A program made the position numbers and the translations under genes. A DNA stretch of 18,185 bases from Lachnospiraceae bacterium (GTDB lineage: Bacteria > Bacillota > Clostridia > Lachnospirales > Lachnospiraceae). The notes beneath the pieces were generated by a model. The model was not told the DNA's origin. It did not search any database and saw only the letters and a program-made list of their open reading frames with translations. How positions within the stretch are numbered: the first letter of the stretch is position 1; every line of letters begins with the position of its first letter. Below are positions 7,548 through 15,997 of this stretch, in pieces. The stretch lies in assembly GCA_003484785.1 (NCBI GenBank), contig DNAD01000338.1, positions 1-18,185 of the forward strand. The letters run 5' to 3'.

Positions 7548-8392
7548 TGAATGAATCAAAGCTTAAGAAAAACAAAAATATAATACTGTGCGCGGTCTCG
7601 GTGGTGATACTGGTTATCCTTTTGTTTCCGCTGTTCTGGACCTTTATCACCTCCTTAAAGACGGAAAAGGAGATTTTCCGGATACCTCCCACCTGGTATC
7701 CCCATGAGCTGAACACAAAGTCCTATGCCGCCCAGGTGGAGACCGGCGACTTCAACATGTTCAAGTCCTTCTTTAACAGCTTTGTGATCTCAGCCTCGGC
7801 CATGCTGATCGCGGTAGTTCTGGCTGTTCCGGCCTCCTATGCCATAGCCCGTTACAAGTTTGTCGGCAGGAAGGCGATGCTGCTTGGTTTCCTTGTGACC
7901 CAGATGCTGCCGGTTTCGGTGCTGCTTACGCCGATGTTCATAATGTTTCGGAATCTGAAGATGTACAATACCTGGGGGGCCGCCATCCTTGCGGACGCCA
8001 CCATCGGCATCCCCTTCTCGGTCCTTATACTTAAAAACTACTTTGCCTCCATACCTCCGGCTCTGGAGGAGGCTGCCTACATAGACGGCTGTACAAGGTT
8101 TACGGCCTTTATGAAGATCCTTGTGCCCGTAGCCAAGCCCGGAGTCATCGTATGCGCCATCTTCTCCTTCCTGTATGCCTGGGGAGACCTGGCCTACGGC
8201 ATGACCTTCATCCTTGATCAGGAAAAGCGTCCCATCACGGCGGGCATCTTTAACTTCATGGGACAGTACGGCACCAAGTGGAGCTATCTTACGGCCTTTG
8301 CCATCGTTGCTATCATCCCGGTGACCCTGATATTCATCTTCATGCAGAAATATATCATCAGCGGAATGACAAACGGGGCTGTAAAGGGCTGA
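7547..8392 (+). CDS. Sugar ABC transporter permease, MalG/UgpE-like (CUT1 family)
   Basis: 281 residues. It is the second membrane subunit of the same importer. A first helix is at about residues 12-33 ('ILCAVSVVILVILLFPLFW'), followed by the family segment 'FITSLKTEKEIFRIPPTWYP'. The EAA loop 'LEEAAYIDGCTRFTAFMKI' sits before the last helices, and the C-terminal 'GMTNGAVKG' is characteristic of MalG-type permeases. The ATG overlaps the stop of the upstream permease, and AAGGAG plus GAGG precede it. Downstream, 136 bases with a hairpin and a possible promoter separate it from the sensor kinase. Family assignment is secure; the transported sugar is inferred only from context. Confidence 0.92.
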   Translation: MNESKLKKNKNIILCAVSVVILVILLFPLFWTFITSLKTEKEIFRIPPTWYPHELNTKSYAAQVETGDFNMFKSFFNSFVISASAMLIAVVLAVPASYAIARYKFVGRKAMLLGFLVTQMLPVSVLLTPMFIMFRNLKMYNTWGAAILADATIGIPFSVLILKNYFASIPPALEEAAYIDGCTRFTAFMKILVPVAKPGVIVCAIFSFLYAWGDLAYGMTFILDQEKRPITAGIFNFMGQYGTKWSYLTAFAIVAIIPVTLIFIFMQKYIISGMTNGAVKG

Positions 8393-8417
8393 TCTGTGAT
8401 AGCAGCTCTAGTCTTAC

Positions 8418-8446
8418 TTGAATAAAAAAGCGTATGCGGTTATCAT
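8418..8446 (+). promoter_or_regulatory. Possible internal promoter before the sensor kinase
   Basis: TTGAAT (8418-8423), a 17-base spacer and TATCAT (8441-8446) match the consensus at four and five of six positions. It would let the sensor kinase be made at a basal level before the transporter operon is induced. This is sequence match only. Confidence 0.4.
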
Positions 8447-8476
8447 GTTAAGAGGTAAGGAATTATAGCGGCTTTG

Positions 8477-8507
8477 ACAGGCAGGGCGGGAGCAAGCTCC
8501 TGCCTGT
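8477..8507 (+). repeat. Hairpin in the leader of the sensor kinase gene
   Basis: ACAGGCAGG (8477-8485) and CCTGCCTGT (8499-8507) form a 9-bp GC-rich stem with a 13-base loop. It ends eight bases before the kinase ribosome binding site AAAGGAG (8516-8522). No U-run follows, so it is not a terminator. It may lower read-through translation or stabilise one side of the transcript. Confidence 0.5.
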
Positions 8508-8528
8508 TCGATCATAAAGGAGCTCTTC

Positions 8529-10304
8529 ATGCAAAAAACAAGCCTCAGAAAAAGACTGATAATCCTGTTTACGGCGGCATCCCTGGTGCCGATCCTCATC
8601 CTGGAGCTGTATTCCTATTACAATATCCGAAAGGGCCTTCGGGAAAACACCGGGATCATGACCGAAAGCAACCTCCTTCATGTGGACAATAACCTTAATA
8701 TCTGGCTGGAATCCTACGAGGATCTGCTCTATCAGATATACACGGCGGACGACATGGTACTGTGGACGGACAATCTTTCGGCAGGCATCGACGAAGCGGT
8801 AACAACAAACCAGATCAGGCGCTTTTTCAGCTCCCTTCTGTATACAAAGGAATATATAAGAGCCATAACCATCATCACCCCGGACGGCGACGTGGTCACC
8901 TACGAGCAGATGACGCCTGCCACCTATAAAAGCTCCTGGCTGGATAATTTCAGCCTCTCTCAGGATGAGCTTTATTCCGAGGTGATAAAGGATTATGAAA
9001 CTCATATCTTTTCCACGGAGTATGCCACCAATTTTGCCTCCCGGGACTACTATCTGTTTCACATGGCCCACAGGATCATCGACTACCGCAGGCTGAATAA
9101 GGAATGCGGGATCGCGATCATAAGCATAGATTCGGACTTCCTCGACAATGTATGCATGAATCCCGTTCTGGAGAGCAGTGCCTTCAACTTCCTGGTGGAC
9201 GAAAGGGGGCGGGTCATTTCCTTCGGAAACGATAACGGTTATGTGGGCGCACAGGTTACGGACATGAGCAGGCCCGAGAGCGCGCGAAATGAGGATTACA
9301 TACGCTTTATAAAGGAAGAAACGAAAACGCCCGTAAATGCAGGCGGTCTCTATCTGTTTAACGATGAAAAGCTGGGCTGGGATATCGTAAACCTGGCCGA
9401 TCAGAGAAGCCTTGTCTATTCCCAGAAAAGGCAGCTATATATGTTCCTTCTCCTGAGCCTTCTGATACTGGGCTCCGTGATCCTTGTTTCCACCGGAATG
9501 TCAAGAGACCTTATCTCCTCCGTCGTAAACATCATCGACGGCATGAAGCAGGCCCAGAACGGCGATCTGTCGGTAAGGATAGCAAAGGATCCAAGGCGGC
9601 CGCTTGAGTTTGAGAGCATTGCCGAGGGCTTTAACGATACCCTCTCAAGGCTCAACGAGTCGATAAACCGCCAGAGGGAGGCCCAGATTGTAGCCATGGA
9701 GGCCCAGATCAACCCCCATTTTCTGTATAATACCCTGGATACCATCAACTGGATGGCCATAGACCGGGATGAGTACGATATCAGCAACGCCATCAGCGCT
9801 CTGGCAAATATCCTCAGATACGCCATTGTAAACAGCAACGCCGAGGTCACCGTCAGGGAAGAGACGGAATGGCTCAAAAAATACATATATCTGCAGCAGT
9901 ACCGGCTTAAGAACCAGTTTTCCTGCAGGATCGACGCGCAGCCCGAGGTTCTTTGCGCCTCCATTCACAAGCTCCTGCTGCAGCCCTTTGTGGAAAACGC
10001 CATTCTCCACGGCTTTGACAAGAATCAGAGCGATCCGGAGCTTAAGGTGGCGATCAGGAAAAACGGGGACAGGCTGGAGGTAGAGATCGAGGACAACGGG
10101 GTGGGCATTGATCCCGATATTCTTGACCAGCTTAGTCAGATCGGGCCCGGAAAGGAATTCAAGGGCTCCGGGATCGGGATGAAGAATGCGATAACCAGGC
10201 TTGAGATGTATTACGGCAATCAGGCCGGCATAGAGCTTGGCGCGGTCAGCCCTCACGGAACCCGGGTCGTCATCCGCCTCCCCTATTCCGAAAAAGAAGT
10301 TTAG
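8529..10304 (+). CDS. YesM-type sensor histidine kinase
   Basis: 591 residues. Membrane kinase expected to autophosphorylate and pass phosphate to the YesN-type regulator. A first membrane helix is at about residues 9-27. A large extracytoplasmic sensor region (about 30-300) follows, then a second helix at about 304-323, a HAMP linker (about 325-378) and the His_kinase domain with 'EAQINPHFLYNTLDTINW'. His397 is the likely phosphorylated residue. The ATPase part shows the N-box 'QPFVENAILHGF' and glycine motifs 'DNGVGIDPD' and 'GSGIGMKNA'. The start is supported by AAAGGAG six bases upstream. It lies between the permeases and the lipoprotein gene, apart from its response regulator, whereas YesM/YesN genes are often adjacent. 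It probably senses an external sugar or sugar-loaded lipoprotein. Confidence 0.93.
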   Translation: MQKTSLRKRLIILFTAASLVPILILELYSYYNIRKGLRENTGIMTESNLLHVDNNLNIWLESYEDLLYQIYTADDMVLWTDNLSAGIDEAVTTNQIRRFFSSLLYTKEYIRAITIITPDGDVVTYEQMTPATYKSSWLDNFSLSQDELYSEVIKDYETHIFSTEYATNFASRDYYLFHMAHRIIDYRRLNKECGIAIISIDSDFLDNVCMNPVLESSAFNFLVDERGRVISFGNDNGYVGAQVTDMSRPESARNEDYIRFIKEETKTPVNAGGLYLFNDEKLGWDIVNLADQRSLVYSQKRQLYMFLLLSLLILGSVILVSTGMSRDLISSVVNIIDGMKQAQNGDLSVRIAKDPRRPLEFESIAEGFNDTLSRLNESINRQREAQIVAMEAQINPHFLYNTLDTINWMAIDRDEYDISNAISALANILRYAIVNSNAEVTVREETEWLKKYIYLQQYRLKNQFSCRIDAQPEVLCASIHKLLLQPFVENAILHGFDKNQSDPELKVAIRKNGDRLEVEIEDNGVGIDPDILDQLSQIGPGKEFKGSGIGMKNAITRLEMYYGNQAGIELGAVSPHGTRVVIRLPYSEKEV

Positions 10305-10323
10305 ATTTTTCTTCCTTTATTAG

Positions 10324-10340
10324 TTTTGTTGAGTTTTGTT
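10324..10340. repeat. Short direct repeat upstream of the binding-protein gene
   Basis: TTTTGTT occurs twice, 10 bases apart (10324-10330 and 10334-10340), just upstream of where a -35 would lie. AraC-type activators often bind direct repeats next to -35. The sequence is T-rich, so chance is a real alternative. Confidence 0.25.
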
Positions 10341-10361
10341 TTCCGTTTTTCTGAATGATAA

Positions 10362-10367
10362 TACAAT
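10362..10367 (+). promoter_or_regulatory. Candidate -10 box for the sugar-binding lipoprotein gene
   Basis: TACAAT is the same -10 hexamer as in the transporter promoter at 6606. The -35 position is poor (TTTTCC with a 17-base spacer), fitting an activator-dependent promoter. The 99-base gap after the kinase gene leaves room for a separate start that would raise binding-protein expression. Confidence 0.35.
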
Positions 10368-10403
10368 CATAAAACAACCTAATACTTTCATAAGGAGGTC
10401 AAT

Positions 10404-11675
10404 ATGAAAAAGATAATAGCTACACTTCTTACCGGTGTAATGGCATTGTCACTTTTAGCCGGATGTGCGGTTCCTTCCACGGGCGCGGCGGCTCCGGCAG
10501 CGGATACCGCAACAGAAGCTTCGGGTGACGTAGCTGCTTCGGATACTGCTGACGCTTCCGGAGATGTCACGATATGGTATTATTGGGAGACAGCAGGCCA
10601 TCAGGAGGCTCTGGACCACATAATCCAGGAGTTCAACGGACAGCAGGATAAGATCACGGTTCAGGCTAAATATGTTCCCTTCGCAGACTTTAAAAAGCAG
10701 CTTTCGGTAGGCGCCTCCGCAGGAGAGCTTCCCGATCTCGTGATCCTTGATAACCCGGATCACGCGGCATATGCGGCAATGGGGATCTTTGCTGATATCA
10801 CCGACAAGTTTGATGTAAGCACCTACTATCCCGGACCCGTTAATTCCTGTACTCTGGACGGAAGGCTTTACGGTGTTCCCTTCGGAAGCAACGACCTGGT
10901 CCTCTTCTATAACGAAGACATGCTTGCGGCGGCAGGCTGTGAGGTTCCCACGACCTGGGACGAGCTTCTGGATGTTGCAAAGAAGACCACAAAGGATAAC
11001 GTATACGGCTTTGCTCACTGCGCACTGCAGAACGAAGAAGGAACCTTCAACTTCCTTCCCTGGGTATGGTCAACCGGTCAGACCTCCTATGAGATCGATT
11101 CCGAGGGCGGCATCAAGGCTCTTGAGTTTGAAAAAGAGCTCGTAGATTCCGGAGCATTCCCGAAGGAAGCCATCAACTGGACACAGGGCGATACAATGAA
11201 CCAGTTCATCTCCGAAAACCTTGCGATGATGATCAACGGTACCTGGCAGATCCCCACGATGCGTGAAGAGGTTCCCGATCTTAAGTGGAACGTTGCTCCC
11301 ATCCCTCAGGACAAGCAGCAGGCTTCAGGCCTCGGCGGCGAAAACTACGCAGTTATCGCAGGCGGCAACGAGGACGCGGCTATTGCCTTCTTAAAGTATG
11401 CGACCAGCAAGGATACCTGTCTTTACATGATGGAGCATATGGGATATATCTCCTCTGACTCAACCATCGCTGAGAATCAGTTCGAAGGAGATCCCGTATA
11501 CCAGGTATTCGTAGATGAGATGCAGTACGCAAACGCCAGAGGTCCTCTGCCCGAGTGGCCGGATATCTCTGATGCCATCTCACTGGCCTTCAACAAGGTT
11601 ATCACAGGCGAGAGCGCACCGGCGGACGCTGCGGCGGAAGCTCAGGCAACCATCGACGGTATTCTCGGAAAGTAA
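10404..11675 (+). CDS. Extracellular sugar-binding lipoprotein of the ABC importer
   Basis: 423 residues. A lipoprotein signal peptide is clear: MKKIIATLL, a hydrophobic core, and lipobox LLAGC with Cys21 as the lipid-attached residue. An Ala/Ser/Thr/Asp-rich linker (about 22-52) holds the domain off the membrane. The mature part begins with 'VTIWYYWE' and has hallmarks of family 1 solute-binding proteins, such as 'DLVILDNPDHAAYAA', 'GRLYGVPFGSNDLVLFYNEDML', 'PTTWDELLDVAKK' and 'MINGTWQIP'. The ATG follows AAGGAGGT at 10392-10399, one of the strongest ribosome binding sites here. It captures the sugar outside and delivers it to the two permeases. A hairpin terminator downstream fits the usual excess of binding protein over other operon products. 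The sugar is inferred from GH127. Confidence 0.93.
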   Translation: MKKIIATLLTGVMALSLLAGCAVPSTGAAAPAADTATEASGDVAASDTADASGDVTIWYYWETAGHQEALDHIIQEFNGQQDKITVQAKYVPFADFKKQLSVGASAGELPDLVILDNPDHAAYAAMGIFADITDKFDVSTYYPGPVNSCTLDGRLYGVPFGSNDLVLFYNEDMLAAAGCEVPTTWDELLDVAKKTTKDNVYGFAHCALQNEEGTFNFLPWVWSTGQTSYEIDSEGGIKALEFEKELVDSGAFPKEAINWTQGDTMNQFISENLAMMINGTWQIPTMREEVPDLKWNVAPIPQDKQQASGLGGENYAVIAGGNEDAAIAFLKYATSKDTCLYMMEHMGYISSDSTIAENQFEGDPVYQVFVDEMQYANARGPLPEWPDISDAISLAFNKVITGESAPADAAAEAQATIDGILGK

Positions 11676-11716
11676 AATTAAGGTTTGATTTTTAAAACCG
11701 GCATTATATAATGAAG

Positions 11717-11753
11717 ACAGGAGGCAGGCAGATAAGGCCGCCTCCTGTTTTTT
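11717..11753 (+). terminator. Intrinsic terminator/attenuator between binding protein and GH127
   Basis: ACAGGAGGC (11717-11725) and GCCTCCTGT (11740-11748) form a perfect 9-bp stem with a 14-base loop, followed by TTTTTT. The only in-frame ATG further upstream for GH127 (11711) precedes this stem, which argues for the later start at 11789. I see no convincing promoter between the terminator and GH127, so GH127 is probably reached by partial read-through. Confidence 0.8.
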
Positions 11754-11788
11754 CGGTAAATATTGATGATGTTTGGGAGGAAGGGTAT

Positions 11789-13756
11789 ATGGAAAATAAG
11801 CAGCGGGTGAGGGTTACGGATACCTTCTGGAAGCACTACAGGGAGCTTGTACGGACAGAGATGATCCCCTATCAGTGGAAGGTATTAAATGATGACATAG
11901 ATATCACCATCGAAAGGGAGCGGGACGATGATTCGATCCCCAATGAAAAAAGCCATGCCATAGAAAACTTTAAGATCGCGGCAGGGCTAAGCAAGGGGGA
12001 GCATTACGGCTGGGTATTTCAGGACAGCGATGTTTACAAATGGCTGGAGGCAGCGGCCGGCTCTCTTTCGGATACCTGGGATGAAGAGCTTAAGAAGACC
12101 GCGGATGAGGTGGTCTCCCTTATCGCTTCGGCCCAGGAGCCGGATGGCTATATCGGGACCTACTTTACGATAATGGAGCCGGACAGGAAGTTCAAAAGAC
12201 TGATGGAGAGCCATGAGCTCTACTGCGCCGGTCATCTGATGGAGGCCTGCGTGGCTTATTATAAGGTCACAAAAAACGAAACTGCCCTTAACATCTGTGA
12301 AAGGCTTGCGGACTGCATAGATCAGAACTTCGGCCCCGAGGAGGGTAAGATCCACGGAGCCGACGGTCACGAGGAGATAGAGATCGGTCTTATGAAGCTT
12401 TATCATCTGACGAAAAATGAGCGCTATCTTCGCCAGGCCGAGTATTTTCTGATGATCCGCGGACAGGATCCCGACTTTTATTACGACCAGATCCGTAATG
12501 ACAACAGACCTCCGCTGATAAACGGTCTGCAAAGCTTTAAAAAGACCTATCTGCAGGCCCATAAACCGGTCATCGAGCAGGATAGCGCAGAGGGCCATGC
12601 GGTGCGGGTGGTATACCTCTGTACCGCCCTGGCAGACCTTGCCGCCGTAAAAAAGGATGCAAGGCTTATTGAGGCATGCAGGCGCCTGTGGAACAATATC
12701 GTGACAAAGAGGATGTACATCACCGGCGGGATCGGTTCTACGGTAAGGGGCGAGGCCTTCACTCTGGATTACGACCTTCCAAACGATACGATGTACTGTG
12801 AGACCTGTGCCTCCGTCGGGCTTGTTTTCTTTGCAAAAAGGATGCTTGATATAGAGGCTTCCGGGGAATACGCCGACGTGATGGAGAGAGCGCTTTACAA
12901 TACCGCTCTTGCGGGAATGGCCCTTGACGGGAAGCATTTCTTCTATGTAAATCCCCTTGAGGCGGTTCCCGAAAAGTCGAAGAAGGATCCGGGCAAGAGC
13001 CACGTCAAGTGTGTAAGGCCCGAATGGCTGGGCTGTGCCTGCTGCCCGCCAAACCTTGCAAGGCTCATCACCTCCATCGATGATTATATCTATACGGTGC
13101 GGGATTCGGCCATACTGGTCAATCTCTTCATACAATCACAGCTTCAGTGCGATTCAGACAGGCTTTCCGTAGAGATCAGGCAGGAGACCGACTACCCGAA
13201 GAGCGGAAGGATCGGATTTGAGATCGTAAATAAGGGAACCGGAACCGTAACCGTGGGGCTGCGCGTTCCCGGCTGGGCAGACGGCGTTAAAGGCCGGGTT
13301 AACAAAATCGAGCAGACGATAGAAGCCGAAAACGGCTACTGGTATGTTCAGATAGCCCCCGGCAGCGCTTCGGTGGAATATGAAATAGAGCTGCTTCCAA
13401 AGAGGTGGTATTCAAATCTCAGGGTATCGACGGATGTGCGAAAGACCGCTATCGCCAGAGGCCCGCAGATCTACTGTATGGAAGAGGTTGACAACGGAAA
13501 GGACCTGCACTGCATGGCACTTAAGCGGGGGGCGGCGCTTGATTATGAATGGAAGGAAAACCTCCTTGGAGGCGTGGGAACGATACATGCCAAGGGAGTC
13601 CGTCTTCAGGCAGTTTCCGGGGATGAGAAGCTTTATACGGACAAGCCGGAAAGCTTTAAGGAGGTCGAAACCGATATCCTCTTTATCCCTTATTATGCCT
13701 GGGCCAACCGCGGCGAGAACGAGATGCGGGTCTGGATAAGCGAGCTCCGAGACTGA
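11789..13756 (+). CDS. GH127 beta-L-arabinofuranosidase (DUF1680 family)
   Basis: 655 residues from the ATG at 11789, which follows GGGAGGAAGGG (11775-11785). An earlier in-frame ATG lies before the terminator stem. The family removes beta-L-arabinofuranosyl units using a Zn-bound cysteine nucleophile. With this start, Glu322, Glu338 and Cys340 (in 'YCETCASVG') fall at the same numbers as the zinc ligands and proposed acid/base of Bifidobacterium HypBA1. The paired cysteines of 'GCACCPPN' are Cys418-Cys419, one residue later than in HypBA1. Length is also nearly the same (from memory, about 658). The alpha/alpha barrel is N-terminal (to about 430) and beta-sandwich domains follow. No signal peptide is present, so it acts in the cytoplasm on imported oligosaccharides. 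It converges with the exporter genes, with 37 bases between stops. Confidence 0.93.
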   Translation: MENKQRVRVTDTFWKHYRELVRTEMIPYQWKVLNDDIDITIERERDDDSIPNEKSHAIENFKIAAGLSKGEHYGWVFQDSDVYKWLEAAAGSLSDTWDEELKKTADEVVSLIASAQEPDGYIGTYFTIMEPDRKFKRLMESHELYCAGHLMEACVAYYKVTKNETALNICERLADCIDQNFGPEEGKIHGADGHEEIEIGLMKLYHLTKNERYLRQAEYFLMIRGQDPDFYYDQIRNDNRPPLINGLQSFKKTYLQAHKPVIEQDSAEGHAVRVVYLCTALADLAAVKKDARLIEACRRLWNNIVTKRMYITGGIGSTVRGEAFTLDYDLPNDTMYCETCASVGLVFFAKRMLDIEASGEYADVMERALYNTALAGMALDGKHFFYVNPLEAVPEKSKKDPGKSHVKCVRPEWLGCACCPPNLARLITSIDDYIYTVRDSAILVNLFIQSQLQCDSDRLSVEIRQETDYPKSGRIGFEIVNKGTGTVTVGLRVPGWADGVKGRVNKIEQTIEAENGYWYVQIAPGSASVEYEIELLPKRWYSNLRVSTDVRKTAIARGPQIYCMEEVDNGKDLHCMALKRGAALDYEWKENLLGGVGTIHAKGVRLQAVSGDEKLYTDKPESFKEVETDILFIPYYAWANRGENEMRVWISELRD

Positions 13757-13779
13757 AGTGAAATGAGGGGGTGGGGTGG

Positions 13780-13809
13780 AACGAGGGGACGGTTCACCCG
13801 TTCCCCGTT
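13780..13809. repeat. Imperfect hairpin spanning the stop of the second exporter gene
   Basis: GGGGACGG (13785-13792) and CCGTTCCCC (13798-13806) pair with one bulged base, and flanking AAC/GTT extends the stem. On the plus strand it is followed by a short T-run, so it could end the GH127 transcript. On the minus strand it covers the exporter stop codon and lacks a U-run. The GGGGACGGTTC-like sequence resembles dispersed palindromes I recall from clostridial genomes, but this is not verified. Confidence 0.45.
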
Positions 13810-15977
13810 TTCTGCAGCTGCTGCTTTCTTACAAGCTCGGCAAATTGGCCGTTCTTCGTTATGAGCTCCTCATAACTGCCCTCTTCTACGATCACGCCAT
13901 CCTTAAACATTATTATCCTGTCAAAGTTTTCTATGGTGGAGAGCCTGTGAGCCACCATTACCACGGTAGCCTTCAGCTTTTGTATGTTCTTCATCACCGC
14001 TGCCTGGGTCAGATTGTCCAGCGCCGATGTTGCTTCGTCAAGTATCAGAACCCTGGGATTATCCATAAACGCCCTTGCGAGCAGGATCCGCTGTCTCTGT
14101 CCTCCCGAGAACCCGCTGCTTGTCGATTCGGATATCTCGGTATCCAGCTTCAGCGGGAGATCCCTGATATAGTCTCCTATGGCGGCCTTGTCAAGAGCCT
14201 CCCATATCTTATTCTCGTTATAGCCTCCCGTCGATCCAAACGTTACATTATCCGCAATAGTCCCGGGAAATACCCTGCTGAACTGAAACACCGATCCGAC
14301 ACGCCTGCGCAGAGAACGCAGATTCAGTGAATTCAGGGGCTTCCCGTCATAGCTGACCTTCCCTTCAGACGGGGTCTCGATACCTAACATTATCTTAAGC
14401 AGCGTAGTCTTTCCGCACCCGCTTTCCCCGACGATAGCCACTCTCTCGCCGCAGCTTATGTTCAGCGTGACGCCCTTTAAACATCCTCTTGGATCATCAT
14501 TATAAGAGAAGTGGATATTTTCGACGCTTATGTTCCCGTTCAGCCTCTTTACATATTCCTGAGCCCCGTTCTCCTCGTTATCCGCCTCAAATACCGGTCT
14601 GATATTAGCGCACAGCGTTTGTATGAGGAAAATATTCTGCATTATATCCGTAAGTGAAGATATCACGATTATAACCAGGCTGTAGGATCCGACAAAAGTC
14701 ATATATTCCGAATCGGTAACGCCATTCTTCATGGAGGCTCCAAGCAGTCCTATGGTTGTCGCAATGCTTATTGCCGAAAGGATCTCCGTATTATATTTAA
14801 GGAAAAACGGCTGCTGATAAGTCAGCACAAGCTTCTGCCTGTAAAGATCTGCCCATTTTGAATAAACGGCCTTTTCCGCCCCCATTCCCTTGATCTTCTG
14901 TATCCCCCTTATCACGGAATACAGAAATCCGCTGTTCTCCATGTCGATCTTAAGTAACCCGGCCTCATTATATGCATAGCTCAGCGCGCCCAGTATTGCG
15001 GCGATTATCTTCACGATAAGGAAGAGGACAGCCGGCGTAAAAAGCCCGGGTGAAAATTCCTTCATCTGAAACAGGTATACGACCGAAAAGCTTAAGTCGA
15101 GCAGCACATCCATGATGACCTGCAGGATTATGTCCGACAGCCTCCCGCAATTGGTTATTCTTCTGGAAATCTTTCCGGATGATGTAGAGTGGAAAAATTC
15201 CTGGGGCAGATGCAGTACCTTTGCCATCACGGCCTCCTGCATCCTGGAGGATACCCGGATCTTCGTCTGTGACAGCATCACACTCTTTATCATTGACAGA
15301 ACCTTCATAGCAAGGCTTACCGTCAGAAACGTGACTGCCGCAAGCCTGAAGCCTCCCGCGGAGCCGTTGCCTTTTATGTACACGTTATATATCCATTTGT
15401 TTACTTCAGGCAGGATATATCCCAGACCGGTCACCAGTCCCGTAGCAAGCACAAGCTTCAGTACATCATAAACAGTCAGGGTATGCAGCACATTATATAC
15501 GAATGTACGAAACAAAGTACTTCGTTTTCTAAGGGGTCTGCTAAGGGTATAGCAGACCGGCCTGAGGGAGGCAATATAGCCTTTTGTCGCCATCCCTTCG
15601 CTCGAATCAAAGGGACAGTAGAAACGGTAGCCCCTGATGGAAGGCATAAGAACGACAGCCTTTCCGTCTGCCCGGAAAGCTAACAGGTTTTCCGATCCGT
15701 CACGGCTCATCTCAACCACCGATCCTCTTTCCTCATACATCATTCCCAGAGGATCCAGCATGGTTTCAAGCAGTGATTCCAGGCTGTCCTGTGCGGGTAT
15801 CCTGGAAACACAGACACCGAACCTCTCAAGCATATAGATCAGCGCGGTCTGAACATCCTCGATGTCGTCCTCAAGACGGAGCATCCTGCGGTTGGAGATC
15901 AGCGCCTCATCCGCATATTGCTCAAGCTTTATATTGTTTTCTTCTTTTTTTCTTATGTTATTGGTATACAGCCCCAT
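13794..15977 (-). CDS. NHLP/NHLM-type bacteriocin export ABC transporter, second subunit (permease-ATPase, no peptidase)
   Basis: 727 residues. It fuses an N-terminal cytoplasmic region, a membrane domain and an ATPase. The first roughly 150 residues include 'GKAVVLMPSIRGYRFYCPFD', a segment typical of the second transporter of NHLM-type clusters and unlike a C39 peptidase. About six membrane helices lie at about 165-450. The ATPase has Walker A 'GESGCGKT' (517-524), signature 'SGGQR' (624-628), Walker B 'VLILDE' (643-648) and the switch His in 'VAHRLS', so it should be active. It follows its partner by 20 bases on the same strand. Its ribosome binding site is weak, suggesting translational coupling. 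The two probably form a heterodimeric peptide exporter. Generic ABC exporter function is certain, NHLP-type assignment is likely, and the cargo is unknown. Confidence 0.85.
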   Translation of the reverse strand: MGLYTNNIRKKEENNIKLEQYADEALISNRRMLRLEDDIEDVQTALIYMLERFGVCVSRIPAQDSLESLLETMLDPLGMMYEERGSVVEMSRDGSENLLAFRADGKAVVLMPSIRGYRFYCPFDSSEGMATKGYIASLRPVCYTLSRPLRKRSTLFRTFVYNVLHTLTVYDVLKLVLATGLVTGLGYILPEVNKWIYNVYIKGNGSAGGFRLAAVTFLTVSLAMKVLSMIKSVMLSQTKIRVSSRMQEAVMAKVLHLPQEFFHSTSSGKISRRITNCGRLSDIILQVIMDVLLDLSFSVVYLFQMKEFSPGLFTPAVLFLIVKIIAAILGALSYAYNEAGLLKIDMENSGFLYSVIRGIQKIKGMGAEKAVYSKWADLYRQKLVLTYQQPFFLKYNTEILSAISIATTIGLLGASMKNGVTDSEYMTFVGSYSLVIIVISSLTDIMQNIFLIQTLCANIRPVFEADNEENGAQEYVKRLNGNISVENIHFSYNDDPRGCLKGVTLNISCGERVAIVGESGCGKTTLLKIMLGIETPSEGKVSYDGKPLNSLNLRSLRRRVGSVFQFSRVFPGTIADNVTFGSTGGYNENKIWEALDKAAIGDYIRDLPLKLDTEISESTSSGFSGGQRQRILLARAFMDNPRVLILDEATSALDNLTQAAVMKNIQKLKATVVMVAHRLSTIENFDRIIMFKDGVIVEEGSYEELITKNGQFAELVRKQQLQKTGNG

Positions 15978-15997
15978 ATTTATTCTCTGTGATCCGG

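Noticed and set aside
8477..8507. Rho-independent terminator after the permeases
   Set aside because: The stem is good but no U-run follows, so I list it only as a hairpin.
11711..11788. N-terminal extension of GH127
   Set aside because: It spans an intrinsic terminator, has no ribosome binding site, and the shorter form restores family numbering of the zinc-site residues.
11987..13135. Long minus-strand open frame (382 codons) opposite GH127
   Set aside because: It is wholly antisense to conserved GH127 motifs, shows no recognisable domain, and I see no promoter or ribosome binding site for it.
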